Shown: one piece after another, positions 23,957 to 32,908 of the stretch
How the letters are laid out: every line of letters begins with the position of its first letter
Position numbering within the stretch: position 1 is the first letter of the stretch
DNA from: Leadbetterella sp964563435
GTDB lineage: Bacteria > Bacteroidota > Bacteroidia > Cytophagales > Spirosomataceae
Direction of reading: 5' to 3'
NCBI GenBank assembly: GCA_964563435.1
Contig: CAZLXI010000015.1
Span: 33,342-97,341 of the forward strand
DNA length: 64,000 nt
Notes under the pieces: generated by a model
The model's database searches: none
What the model saw: only the letters and a program-made list of their open reading frames with translations
What the model was told of the DNA's origin: nothing
Translations under genes and position numbers: made by a program

Positions 23957-25039
23957 TTACCGGGGCACCGTGAAGTACATCACCACCGAAACCACGGTGA
24001 AAACTATATTGGGTAGCCACACCGCCAGTATGGGATTCATGCTCCCCGCCTCGGCGATGCCTTTTGAAAGAATGTAAAAAATAATATAAAGGAAAGCCAG
24101 TACAAACCCGATGGCGATCTGCAGTCCTACCCCGCCACGGGCCTTCCGGGCAGAAACAATAAGCCCCATTATAGCCAGGATCACCACGGCAAACGGCGTG
24201 GCAAACCGCTGATAATACTCGATCTTATAGATCTCCACTCCTTCGGCTCCCCGGCTGTTGATCAGGTCGATGTAGCCCTGCAGCTCCGGAATGGTCATGG
24301 TTTCCTGGCGGTTCTTGGCATTGGTAAAATCACTGGGAAACATGTTGATGCTGGTATCCAGCGGAACCGCCGGAGTATAGGTCATCTGATCTTTCATGAT
24401 CCCCAGCTTCCTGATCTGGTAATCGTACAGCTTCCATTTTTTTAGGGAATCGTCATAAGTGGCTCTCCGGGCCGACAACTTTTCCACCAGACGATTGTCT
24501 TCCATCTTCTCCAATGTAAAATCATAAGCGGTATTGCTACCGATATCGTAGCTGGAAAGATAGGCATACACATTTTTCTGAACAGCCATGTGAATATCAC
24601 GTCCCGAGAAGTAGAAATCGTTTTCAATGTATTTATTCTGGAAATCGATCCGCGGAATATTGGCTTTGGGTAGCACCCAGCCGACCATAATGAAAGAATA
24701 TATGGCCACGATCCCAGACCCGATAAAATAAGGGTACATTAAGCGGCGGAAACTGGTACCTGAACCCAGAATGGCAATAATCTCCGTATGAGAGGCCATC
24801 TTCGCCGTAAAAAAAACGGTAGAGATAAAAATCATCAGGGGGCTGATGTAATTAGCCCAGTAGGGAGCCAAATTCATGTAATAATCCAGAAAAATGGCCC
24901 TGTTGGAGGGTTTGGTCTCCAGGAAATTGTCATTCTTTTCCACAAAGTCAATGACCAGGATCACCATCACAATAATAAACACCGCGAAGACGTATGTGGT
25001 CAGAAAACGCTTGATAAGATACCTGTCGATCTTTGTCAT
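23957..25039 (-). CDS. LptF/LptG-family (YjgP/YjgQ) permease
   Basis: A 360-residue inner-membrane protein of the lipopolysaccharide export permease family. The start MTKIDRYLIKRFLTTYVFAV is the family's first helix; two more helices follow (~60-80 and ~100-125 with GSGTSFRRLMYPYFIGSG), then a large periplasmic beta-jellyroll (~130-270), and three C-terminal helices with ATPFAVVILAIMGL. With LptBC-A it draws LPS from the inner membrane to the outer membrane. LptF and LptG are hard to tell apart without alignment. Single-gene unit with its own promoter. Confidence 0.9.
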   Translation of the reverse strand: MTKIDRYLIKRFLTTYVFAVFIIVMVILVIDFVEKNDNFLETKPSNRAIFLDYYMNLAPYWANYISPLMIFISTVFFTAKMASHTEIIAILGSGTSFRRLMYPYFIGSGIVAIYSFIMVGWVLPKANIPRIDFQNKYIENDFYFSGRDIHMAVQKNVYAYLSSYDIGSNTAYDFTLEKMEDNRLVEKLSARRATYDDSLKKWKLYDYQIRKLGIMKDQMTYTPAVPLDTSINMFPSDFTNAKNRQETMTIPELQGYIDLINSRGAEGVEIYKIEYYQRFATPFAVVILAIMGLIVSARKARGGVGLQIAIGFVLAFLYIIFYILSKGIAEAGSMNPILAVWLPNIVFTVVSVVMYFTVPR

Positions 25040-25063
25040 CCGGAGAGTTTATTAAATCGGCCT

Positions 25064-25093
25064 CAAAATTAGGAAGTATTGGCCAAAAACAAA
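25064..25093 (-). promoter_or_regulatory. promoter of the LptF/G gene
   Basis: Minus strand: TTTG (25090-25093), 18-base spacer, TAATTTTG (25064-25071), 25 bases upstream of the ATG. Confidence 0.6.
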
Positions 25094-25110
25094 ACCGGAT
25101 CGTTCCCCGG

Positions 25111-25255
25111 CTTCAGAATAGCTTCATTATCCACCGGACGGAGCAGCTTCTTTTCAGGCATGGATATGGAAGGCCTGCTCACAGCAGCTTTACGATTCAC
25201 CGGATCCCGTAGTTTTCATTTAGGCAAGGGCGTCAGAACAGCTTCACGATCCACT
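25111..25255. repeat. three degenerate direct repeats of the aldehyde dehydrogenase 3' end
   Basis: The last codons of the dehydrogenase (plus-strand TCAGAACAGCTTCACGATCC at 25233-25252) recur in degenerate form at about 25179-25204 and 25112-25137 (TTCAGAATAGCTTCATTATC). On the coding strand all three read like GTGRATMRTRAAGCT followed by TGA. They may be remnants of successive 3'-end duplications. Confidence 0.45.
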
Positions 25256-26639
25256 CAACCACCCGGTTTTTTCCGGCCGTATAGGGCGGCATAAGCTTTT
25301 CCAAAACACTCGGCAGGTGCTGCCGGTAAACGCTTCTTTCATTGGAGAAGGCTTTGAAGCCCCATTCCCCGTGCGACTTGCCGATCCCCGAATTATTATC
25401 TCCGCCGAAGGGCAGGTAGGGTTGAAGAAAATGCATATCGTTATTATTGATGCAGGTTCCGCCGGCCCGTGTGTTTGACAAAAAGAATTCGATATTACGG
25501 TTTTTACGGCTGTAAATATATAGTGCCAGGGGCTTTTCACCGGCACGGATATGATTCACCACTTCCTCCCGGTCATCATAAACCAAAACCGGCAGTAAGG
25601 GCCCGAAGATCTCTTCCTGCATGATCTTCGAATCCACAGGAACCTCCGTGATTACCGTAGGACTGATCCGGTCCGCCTCCTTTTTACCTCCGAAAAACAC
25701 TTTCGCACCTTTCTCCAAGGCATCCTCAAGGTAACTGTGTACTCTTCCGGCGTGTTTTGCGTTCACGATGCTGCAATACGATTCACTGGCCAGAGGATCT
25801 TCCCCGTAAAACTCCAGCAGCACATTTTTCAGCTCTTTCAGAAAAGATTCTGATTTTGAGCGATGTACAAAAACATAATCCGGTGCTATGCAGATCTGGC
25901 CGCTGTTGATAAACTTGCCCCAAGCCAGCCGACGGGCCGCTGCCCCTGTATCGGCGGTCTCGTCAATGATCACGGGCGACTTCCCGCCCAGTTCCAGGGT
26001 CACGGAAGCCAGGTGCCCGGCAGCGGCCTTCATCACCACTTTTCCCACCTGGGGTGACCCTGTAAAAAAAATATGATTAAAGGGCAGGGTCAGCAGTTCG
26101 GAAGACGTTTCCACTCCGCCTTCGATCACCTCTGCCTCCTCCCGTGAAAAAACATGATTAACGATCTTTCTGATCACCGCTGAAGTATGCGGGGTAAACT
26201 CCGAAGGCTTGATAACGGCCGTATTTCCCGCCGCCACGGCCAGTACCAGGGGTCCCAGGCTCAGGTTTACAGGGAAATTCCACGGGGAAATGATCAGGCA
26301 AACACCTTTAGGCTCACAGCGTACAAAAGAAGAAGAGCCGAAGAAAGACAGGGGGGTGCTTACGTAGCGGTCGCTCATCCATTTCTCCAGATGCTTTACG
26401 GCATGGTTGATCTCGGAGGTTACCGCAAAGATCTCCGTCAGATCTGTCTCGGCTTGGGGCTTCTTAAAGTCGGCATAAAGCGCATCGCGGATTTCCTGGC
26501 GGAAAGTTCCTTCCACTGCCTTCTTCAAAGCCAGCAGCTTCGTCTTCCTTTCGGCACAGGAACTTACGGCCACTTTATACTGATGGGCCTTTTGGGCTTC
26601 AAAGAGCCTGTCAATAGAACTATAAGTATCCGCTACCAT
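25233..26639 (-). CDS. aldehyde dehydrogenase family protein
   Basis: A 468-residue NAD(P)-dependent aldehyde dehydrogenase of the class-3-like type, lacking an N-terminal extension and with a hydrophobic C-terminal tail. Seen: ISPWNFPVNLSLGPLVLAVAAGN, FFTGSPQVGKVVMKAAAGH (cofactor loop), the catalytic Glu in TLELGGKSPVI near residue 213, and the nucleophile Cys in NSGQICIAPDYVF near 247, then QEEIFGPLLPV. It probably oxidises medium- or long-chain fatty aldehydes at the membrane; that is inferred from family resemblance. Transcribed alone. Confidence 0.92.
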   Translation of the reverse strand: MVADTYSSIDRLFEAQKAHQYKVAVSSCAERKTKLLALKKAVEGTFRQEIRDALYADFKKPQAETDLTEIFAVTSEINHAVKHLEKWMSDRYVSTPLSFFGSSSFVRCEPKGVCLIISPWNFPVNLSLGPLVLAVAAGNTAVIKPSEFTPHTSAVIRKIVNHVFSREEAEVIEGGVETSSELLTLPFNHIFFTGSPQVGKVVMKAAAGHLASVTLELGGKSPVIIDETADTGAAARRLAWGKFINSGQICIAPDYVFVHRSKSESFLKELKNVLLEFYGEDPLASESYCSIVNAKHAGRVHSYLEDALEKGAKVFFGGKKEADRISPTVITEVPVDSKIMQEEIFGPLLPVLVYDDREEVVNHIRAGEKPLALYIYSRKNRNIEFFLSNTRAGGTCINNNDMHFLQPYLPFGGDNNSGIGKSHGEWGFKAFSNERSVYRQHLPSVLEKLMPPYTAGKNRVVEWIVKLF

Positions 26640-26796
26640 AACTTTTTTATATAAAGATACAACGAATTAGCCCGCTACACCAAATAAATACGGGAGTTTT
26701 AAACATCAGCATCTCCTTAAATTTTCCTTAAAATTGCCCTTCCTGCAAACTATTCTGATCAGTAGAGCAGTTATATAGAGTAAACCATATACGACT

Positions 26797-27210
26797 ATGA
26801 AAAAAACAGCAATGATCTTAACAATGGTGGCGGTTATGGCCTCCTGTACTTCAAAAGAAAAACAGGAAGCGGCAGAGGACCTTCAGGCTGTGCAGGATGA
26901 ACTGAGAGACAGTACAAGGGAAGCTCAGGAAGATTTTGGAGAAATGAGAGAGAATGTGACAGAAGAACTTCAAAAGAAGAAAAAGGCCCTTGAAGAAGAG
27001 CTGAAAGAGGTGAACGAAAACATCAAAAAAGAAACGAGAGAAGAAAAAGTAAAATGGCAGGCCAGGAAAGACGAACTGGACAAAGAACTCAAAGAGCTGA
27101 ATGAAAAAATCAAATCAGAAGCTAAAAAAATTAAAAATGACATAAAAGATCTGAGAGATGACATTAAGAAAGATGTTGAAAAACTTAAGGACGATCAGAA
27201 AAACAACTGA
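26797..27210 (+). CDS. coiled-coil lipoprotein, unknown function
   Basis: A 137-residue protein with leader MKKTAMILTMVAVMASC (lipobox MASC, Cys17). The whole mature part is a charged, nearly uninterrupted helix rich in Lys and Glu, with heptad spacing such as LEEELKEVNENIKKE and KDELDKELKELNEKIK and no aromatic residue after residue ~80. It may be an envelope spacer or stress lipoprotein comparable in shape, not in sequence, to Braun-type lipoproteins. A strong terminator follows, so it is monocistronic. Confidence 0.75.
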   Translation: MKKTAMILTMVAVMASCTSKEKQEAAEDLQAVQDELRDSTREAQEDFGEMRENVTEELQKKKKALEEELKEVNENIKKETREEKVKWQARKDELDKELKELNEKIKSEAKKIKNDIKDLRDDIKKDVEKLKDDQKNN

Positions 27211-27217
27211 TTTTTTT

Positions 27218-27250
27218 GAAAAGAACCCGGCTCGTGGTCGGGTTCTTTTA
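27218..27250 (+). terminator. rho-independent terminator
   Basis: Perfect 11-bp stem AAAAGAACCCG/CGGGTTCTTTT, 9-base loop, T-tract; 8 bases after the coiled-coil lipoprotein stop. Confidence 0.9.
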
Positions 27251-27325
27251 TTTTACCCGTTTAACAAATTCTTTATTTTTAACTCTCCTCTTTAATGCGT
27301 TAATTTGAATTCACAATAGCATTGT

Positions 27326-29776
27326 ATGGATTCAAGACGTGAATTTATTAAAAAGGCGGGGCTGATTGCGGGGGGTGTACTTTTGCCGGAATCTGTGATC
27401 AGGGCCAGCGCCATTAACCCGGTAGCAGGTTCCACCGTTTGGGATGCCGATCATGTGGTCATCCTTATGCAGGAGAACCGCTCCTTTGACCACAGCTACG
27501 GCACACTGAAGGGGGTAAGAGGTTTTAACGACCCCCGGGCCGTAACTTTACCCGACAACCGGAAAGTATGGCTGCAAACCAATGCCAAAAACGAGACCTT
27601 TGTGCCTTTCCGGATGAATATCAAAGACACCAAAGCAACCTGGATGCGCGATCTGCCCCACTCCTGGGAAAACCAGGTTAGGGCCCGTAACGACGGAAAA
27701 TATGACCAGTGGCTTTCCGAAAAACAATCGGGCAACAAAGATTACAAAGACATACCGCTTACACTGGGGTACTTTAATCGGGAGGACATTCCTTTTTATT
27801 ACGCTTTTGCCGATGCTTTCACAGTTTGTGATCAGAATTTTTCATCTTCTTTAACGGGTACCACTCCGAACCGCCTTTACCTGTGGACCGGCACGATCAG
27901 GGAGGATAATGATTTCAAAAACAAAGCCAATGTAAAGAACGAAGACATTGAGTATGACCGGCTCGCCCGCTGGAAGTCGTTCCCGGAGCGGCTGGAAGAA
28001 AACGGGATCGACTGGCGTATCTATCAGAACGAGCTCAGCCTCCCGGTAGGTTTCGAGGGCGAGGAATACAGCTGGTTGAGTAACTTCACCGACAACCCGA
28101 TCGAATGGTTTGAAAACTACCACGTGCGCTTTCATCCTGAATATCGCGAATACCTGAAGAAACGGGTGCTTAGTTTGCCCGATGAAATAGAGGCCCTGAA
28201 AAAAAAGGTGGCCGAAACCGGGGAGAAAAGAGATAAAGACAGGCTGGCGGGTTTGGAGCGTTTCTACAAAGTTGCGCTTGACGATCTGGAAAAATATACC
28301 CCGGAAAATTTCAATAAGCTGCCCCGTTTCCAGCAAAGCATACACCAGAAGGCATTCACTACCAACCGGAACCATGCCGATTACCATAGCCTGGCGGAGG
28401 TAGAGACCGGCCCCGGAGAAACGATGCCCGTACCGAAAGGAGATGTGCTCGATGAGTTCCGAAAAGACGTGGAGTCGGGAAAACTTCCGCCCGTTTCGTG
28501 GCTGGTAGCCCCGCAAAATTTCTCTGACCACCCCAGCGCTCCCTGGTACGGGGCCTGGTATATTTCAGAAGTGCTGGATATCCTTACCCAAAACCCCGAG
28601 GTCTGGAAAAAGACCGTCTTTATTCTTTGTTATGACGAAAACGACGGCTACTTTGATCATGTACCGCCCTTTGTGGCCCCGCATCCCGATAAGCCGGAAA
28701 CGGGCAAAACCTCCAAAGGAATCGATCTTTGGGCCGAACAGGTCAACCTGGAGCACGAAAAGCAACGGCCCTACGACCGGATCACCGATGGCCCTATAGG
28801 ATTGGGTTACCGTGTGCCGTTAGTGATCGCCTCCCCCTGGAGCCGGGGCGGCAAGGTCTGCTCCGAAGTTTTCGATCATACGTCTATCCTGATGTTCCTG
28901 GAGAAATTTATTGCGAAACGCTACAAAAAGGAGATCAGGGAAGACAATATTACGGAATGGCGTAGAACCGTCTGCGGTGACCTGAGCTCCGTGTTCACCC
29001 CTTTTCAAACGGCCGAATTCAACGAATTTGTGCAGAAAACTGAATTTCTAAAGTCGATCCGGAACGCCAGAGACAAAGAGATACCTGCTAATTTCAAAGC
29101 CCTGACGGCGGAAGAAATAGAGCAGATCAACACTGCCCCTGAACACTCTTCCTGGATGCCCCAACAGGAAAAAGGGATCAAAAAGGCGCTGGCCATTCCT
29201 TACGAACTCAATGCAGATATAGCACCGGCAGAAAGCGGAAAACCGGAGCTGAAACTGGGTGTGGGCACTACTTTCCAAACCGGCGGAGCCCCTTTCTTTG
29301 CCAATGCCCGAAACGAAAAAGGCGAGTTTCAATCGCGACACTACACCCTGAAAAAAGGCGACCGGCTCACTGACACACTGGCTCTGTTTGAAGGACGTCT
29401 GGACGTAAAGGTATATGGCCCGAATGGCTTTTACCGCGGCTTCAAAGCCCGGGAAATTCCGGTAGAAGTAACGGTATCCTACCCTAAAAACCGGCTGGGG
29501 CGCCCCTTTGGAGATATTGAATTCCATATCCGTAATATTTCCGGAAAAGACCTGGAGCTCCTCCTTACCGACGAGTCCTATCATAATGGTTCCAGCCGGG
29601 TAAAGCTGAAAAAAGACGGCAGCAAGACATTGACGGCCGATCTGAAAAAAAGTTATAACTGGTATGATTTTAAGCTGACGACGAAGGACCATCCTGATTT
29701 TGAGTGGCACTATGCCGGGCATGTGGAGACAGGGAAAGAGAGCTTTACGGATCCGAAGATGGGCCGAATCATTTAA
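27326..29776 (+). CDS. plcC: phosphocholine-specific phospholipase C
   Basis: An 816-residue exported enzyme. The N-terminus is a twin-arginine signal (RREFIKKAGLIAGGVLLPE). The catalytic alpha/beta phosphoesterase domain (~40-530) carries VVILMQENRSFDHSYGTLKG, the metal-site segment FILCYDENDGYFDHVPPF and GYRVPLVIASPWSRGG with DHTSILMFLEKF. Two C-terminal beta-sandwich domains of the DUF756 type follow (~610-700 and ~715-810). The family cleaves phosphatidylcholine or sphingomyelin to release phosphocholine and is exported folded through Tat. No chaperone or partner gene is adjacent. Confidence 0.93.
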   Translation: MDSRREFIKKAGLIAGGVLLPESVIRASAINPVAGSTVWDADHVVILMQENRSFDHSYGTLKGVRGFNDPRAVTLPDNRKVWLQTNAKNETFVPFRMNIKDTKATWMRDLPHSWENQVRARNDGKYDQWLSEKQSGNKDYKDIPLTLGYFNREDIPFYYAFADAFTVCDQNFSSSLTGTTPNRLYLWTGTIREDNDFKNKANVKNEDIEYDRLARWKSFPERLEENGIDWRIYQNELSLPVGFEGEEYSWLSNFTDNPIEWFENYHVRFHPEYREYLKKRVLSLPDEIEALKKKVAETGEKRDKDRLAGLERFYKVALDDLEKYTPENFNKLPRFQQSIHQKAFTTNRNHADYHSLAEVETGPGETMPVPKGDVLDEFRKDVESGKLPPVSWLVAPQNFSDHPSAPWYGAWYISEVLDILTQNPEVWKKTVFILCYDENDGYFDHVPPFVAPHPDKPETGKTSKGIDLWAEQVNLEHEKQRPYDRITDGPIGLGYRVPLVIASPWSRGGKVCSEVFDHTSILMFLEKFIAKRYKKEIREDNITEWRRTVCGDLSSVFTPFQTAEFNEFVQKTEFLKSIRNARDKEIPANFKALTAEEIEQINTAPEHSSWMPQQEKGIKKALAIPYELNADIAPAESGKPELKLGVGTTFQTGGAPFFANARNEKGEFQSRHYTLKKGDRLTDTLALFEGRLDVKVYGPNGFYRGFKAREIPVEVTVSYPKNRLGRPFGDIEFHIRNISGKDLELLLTDESYHNGSSRVKLKKDGSKTLTADLKKSYNWYDFKLTTKDHPDFEWHYAGHVETGKESFTDPKMGRII

Positions 29777-29881
29777 GTGAAAAACTACAGCGGCCGCCGT
29801 TGCGGTGAACAGTGAATAACCAGGAGTAAATAACGGCTTTAGCCGAAACTCAATACCAGCACCTTGAAACTTTAATTTACT

Positions 29882-30565
29882 ATGAAACTACAATACTTCG
29901 GACACTCGTGTTTTATGATCCACTTCGCAGGGAAAAAAATTCTGTTGGACCCCTTCATCAGTGGAAACCCCATCGCGCAGCATATTAAAACAGAAGACAT
30001 TCACCCCGATTATATCTTCCTGTCACATGGCCATGGCGACCACCTCAAAGATCTGGAGCAGATCGCGAAGCAGTCCGGCGCCCCGGTTATCACAAGCTAT
30101 GATATCATGACCAAATTCGTTGACCCCCTGGGGATCTCCGGCCACGGCATGAACACGGGCGGAAAGCTCACCCTCGACGGCTTCACCTTCAAGCTGGTGA
30201 CAGCCGTACATTCCAGCATGCTACCCGACAATAGCTACGGGGGCAATCCTATCGGCTTTGTTTTCTGGAATCGAGATTCCTGCTTCTACTATTCCGGAGA
30301 CACCGCCCTCACCTTCGACATGAAGCTGATCCCGCTGATGTGCCCGAAGCTTGACTTCTCCATCCTGTCAATAGGCGACTACTTCACCATGGGCTACGAA
30401 GACGCCATCCTGGCCTCTGATTTCATTGAATGCAATAACATTGTAGGGTGCCACTACGATTCTTTCCCTCCGATCAATATAGATCACAACAAGGCGAAGC
30501 AGGCTTTTGCAGATGCGGGAAAGTCTCTTTACCTGGCGAAGGTGGGAGAAGAGTTTGAGGTGTAG
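29882..30565 (+). CDS. UPF0173-type metal-dependent hydrolase (MBL fold)
   Basis: A 227-residue metallo-beta-lactamase-fold protein. The first metal motif is SHGHGDH (His49, His51, Asp53, His54), and later ligands lie in TAVHSSM, YYSGDTALTFD and GCHYDSF. The start MKLQYFGHSCFMIHFAGKKI is the UPF0173 N-terminus. A general hydrolase role is likely; substrate unknown. Transcribed from the same strand as the neighbouring phospholipase and peroxiredoxin genes but with >100-base spacers. Confidence 0.9.
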   Translation: MKLQYFGHSCFMIHFAGKKILLDPFISGNPIAQHIKTEDIHPDYIFLSHGHGDHLKDLEQIAKQSGAPVITSYDIMTKFVDPLGISGHGMNTGGKLTLDGFTFKLVTAVHSSMLPDNSYGGNPIGFVFWNRDSCFYYSGDTALTFDMKLIPLMCPKLDFSILSIGDYFTMGYEDAILASDFIECNNIVGCHYDSFPPINIDHNKAKQAFADAGKSLYLAKVGEEFEV

Positions 30566-30590
30566 AAGTATACACGAATTTCTTAACAAT

Positions 30591-30612
30591 GAAACCGGCC
30601 GGGCCGGGTTTC
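30591..30612 (+). other. GC-rich hairpin after the MBL hydrolase gene
   Basis: GAAACCGGCC pairs with GGCCGGGTTTC (one bulge). No T-tract follows, so it is a weak or factor-dependent terminator candidate. Confidence 0.4.
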
Positions 30613-30728
30613 AAACTGCCGGTCAGAACCTTTTATCGTCCAAAATGTCCGTTTGAGTAAAAATAGGGACCCTGTTTAAACTAAAAACGGGGTTCGCAGG
30701 TTTATTATTACGTATAAAAAACAAAACT

Positions 30729-31190
30729 ATGGCATTACAGGCAGGCGATACCGCACCGGATTTTAAATTGTACTCCTCTGACAAAAAAGAGGTTTCTCTC
30801 TCCGATTACCACGGCAGTCATGTGGTGATCCTTTTCTTTCCTATGGCGTTTACGAGTGTTTGTACCGCTGAATTATGCGAAGTGCGGGATAATATAGGTA
30901 TTTACAAAGATCTTGATGCGGAAATCCTGGGGATCTCCGTGGATTCTGTATTTACACTGGCGAAGTTCCGGCAAGAGCAGAACCTGCCATTTCCGTTGCT
31001 GTCTGACTTTAACAAGGAAGTTTCCGAAGCCTACGGCGTCCTGTATAAAGAGTTTGTGTTGGGAATGAGAGGGGTGTCTAAAAGGGCCGCTTTCGTGGTG
31101 GACAAAGAAGGTAAAATCGTTTATGCCGAGGTGTTGGAAGAAGCAGGTAACGTGCCTGACTTTGAAAAAATTAAAGCGGCTTTAAAATAA
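30729..31190 (+). CDS. peroxiredoxin (AhpE/BCP-like)
   Basis: A 153-residue thiol peroxidase. The peroxidatic Cys45 is in FPMAFTSVCTAELCEVRD; a second Cys50 five residues on is the likely resolving Cys of the BCP/PrxQ arrangement, while PLLSDFNKEVSEAYGVL and KRAAFVVDKEGKI resemble AhpE-type sequences. It reduces peroxides in the cytoplasm. The metallophosphoesterase gene follows after 7 bases, so the two are cotranscribed. Confidence 0.92.
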   Translation: MALQAGDTAPDFKLYSSDKKEVSLSDYHGSHVVILFFPMAFTSVCTAELCEVRDNIGIYKDLDAEILGISVDSVFTLAKFRQEQNLPFPLLSDFNKEVSEAYGVLYKEFVLGMRGVSKRAAFVVDKEGKIVYAEVLEEAGNVPDFEKIKAALK

Positions 31191-31197
31191 TCAGATT

Positions 31198-32430
31198 ATG
31201 AACAGAACCGTTTTCGGAATCCTGATATTCGCTCTTTTTCTCGCGGTGGATTATCTTTTTTTCAAAGCATTAAAAGACACTATCCGGAATTTTAACATCA
31301 ATACACAACGCTGGATAAGCCTGGCTTACTGGGCCATTCCCGTCGTATTTATCCTGGCGTTCGTCTACCTGTTTTACGTAGCGCCCGACACCACTCCGCC
31401 AAAATATAAACGTATTTTCGGCGTAGCTTTCTTCATGGTCTATACTTCCAAAATGATCGGGGCGATCGTTTATTTATTGGGGAACGGGCTGAATATCCTG
31501 AAAAACACAGGCCGGAAGGTTATACAGCCTTCCTCCACGGAACCCATCCTTAGCCGGTCTGAATTTATCTCTAAAACCGCCCTGGCTTTAGGCGCAACGC
31601 AATTCGGAGTACTGACCTATGGTATTCTTTCCGGAGCGTATGACTACCGGATACGACGGGTCAGCCTTCCACTGAAAGGCCTGCCTAAGCAGTTTCACGG
31701 TATGACCCTCGCCCAGCTCTCCGATATCCATTCGGGCAGCTTTTACAATAAGAAAGCGGTCAACGGCGGTATAGACATGCTACTGGCCGAAAAGCCCGAT
31801 ATGGTTTTTTTTACCGGTGACCTGGTCAATGATAAGGCTGTGGAATTACAGGAGTACTTTGACACCTTCAAGCGGGTGAAAGCTCCCCTGGGAGTGTATT
31901 CCACACTGGGTAACCACGATTACGGCGACTATGCGCAGTGGGCTTCCCCTCAGGCCAAACACCAGAACCTGATTAATCTCATGGAAGGCCACCGGCTGAT
32001 GGGCTGGGATCTTCTGATGGACGAAAATCGGGCTATAACTCTCGGAGGCGAAAAACTGGGTATCATCGGTATTCAAAACTGGGGTTCCGGCTTTATTCAG
32101 AAAGGGGATCTAAAGAAAGCTTTGCAGGGGTCTGAAGAGTTTACCAACAAGCTGCTGCTTTCACACGACCCCAGCCACTGGCGGGCGCAGGTCCTGGGAC
32201 AAACCGATATAGACGCGGCCTTCGCCGGGCATACCCACGGAATGCAGTTCGGCGTCGAAATTCCGGGATTCAAATGGAGCCCCGTTCAGTACCGTTACAA
32301 AGAATGGGCCGGGATGTACGAAGAAAACGGCCAGCGCCTTTATGTAAACCGGGGCTTTGGCTTCCTGGGTTACCCGGGCCGCGTGGGCATCCTTCCCGAG
32401 ATCACCGTTTTCACTCTACAGTCTGTATAA
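31198..32430 (+). CDS. membrane-anchored metallophosphoesterase (YaeI-like)
   Basis: A 410-residue protein with three to four N-terminal membrane segments (~3-22, 40-62, 75-97 and a weaker one ~128-148), then a calcineurin-like phosphoesterase domain. All metal motifs are present: LSDIHSG (D-x-H), FFTGDLVND (G-D), TLGNHDYGD (G-N-H-D), LLSHDPSHW and FAGHTHGMQFG (G-H-x-H). Such proteins are active-site dinuclear-metal hydrolases at the membrane; UDP-diacylglucosamine- or nucleotide-type substrates are known in relatives. Cotranscribed with the peroxiredoxin. Its 3' end overlaps that of the convergent lipoprotein gene by 20 bases. Confidence 0.9.
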   Translation: MNRTVFGILIFALFLAVDYLFFKALKDTIRNFNINTQRWISLAYWAIPVVFILAFVYLFYVAPDTTPPKYKRIFGVAFFMVYTSKMIGAIVYLLGNGLNILKNTGRKVIQPSSTEPILSRSEFISKTALALGATQFGVLTYGILSGAYDYRIRRVSLPLKGLPKQFHGMTLAQLSDIHSGSFYNKKAVNGGIDMLLAEKPDMVFFTGDLVNDKAVELQEYFDTFKRVKAPLGVYSTLGNHDYGDYAQWASPQAKHQNLINLMEGHRLMGWDLLMDENRAITLGGEKLGIIGIQNWGSGFIQKGDLKKALQGSEEFTNKLLLSHDPSHWRAQVLGQTDIDAAFAGHTHGMQFGVEIPGFKWSPVQYRYKEWAGMYEENGQRLYVNRGFGFLGYPGRVGILPEITVFTLQSV

Positions 32431-32851
32431 ACGCATCAATATCAAAAGTCGGATTCTGCACTTCAGCACGTGTGAGATCCGGCTTTACTTTTACAAAACG
32501 GTGGAACTCCCCATCTTTGAGAGTGGAAAACACCAGCTCGCCCGTTGTATAATCAGGGGTCAGAAAATACTCATTGTACTTATCAAAGTGCACAAAATAA
32601 GAATTGTAAGAGTACTCCGCGGGATAAACATTTCGCTTTGACCGTTCATAATAAACGAGAACTGAATCGGCTTCTTCCTTTTCGAAAATGATTAAAGGAA
32701 ACCTCACGAGAGAATCCACCGTTTCTGCCTTATCTTTGTTTTCCAGAATCGTCTTCTCGACCCAAACCCCTTTGAATGCTATTTCTTTTTCCGGCTGATG
32801 GCAGGCAGGAACAAAAACAAGGAGGAGCGAAGCATACAGGTATTTTAACAT
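32411..32851 (-). CDS. small lipoprotein of unknown function
   Basis: A 146-residue protein with leader MLKYLYASLLLVFVPAC (lipobox VPAC, Cys17). The mature domain is strand-rich, with FKGVWVEKTILENKDK, a central SVLVYYERSKRNVYPAEY and KDGEFHRFVKVKPD, like a small lipocalin-type barrel of the kind common in Bacteroidota lipoproteins. No family is recognised. The last 20 bases overlap the end of the convergent metallophosphoesterase gene. Confidence 0.7.
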   Translation of the reverse strand: MLKYLYASLLLVFVPACHQPEKEIAFKGVWVEKTILENKDKAETVDSLVRFPLIIFEKEEADSVLVYYERSKRNVYPAEYSYNSYFVHFDKYNEYFLTPDYTTGELVFSTLKDGEFHRFVKVKPDLTRAEVQNPTFDIDAFIQTVE

Positions 32852-32908
32852 GGGTAAAACGGATGTGAAGAGACAAAATTCCTGACAACCACCCTTAATT
32901 CAAAGAAA

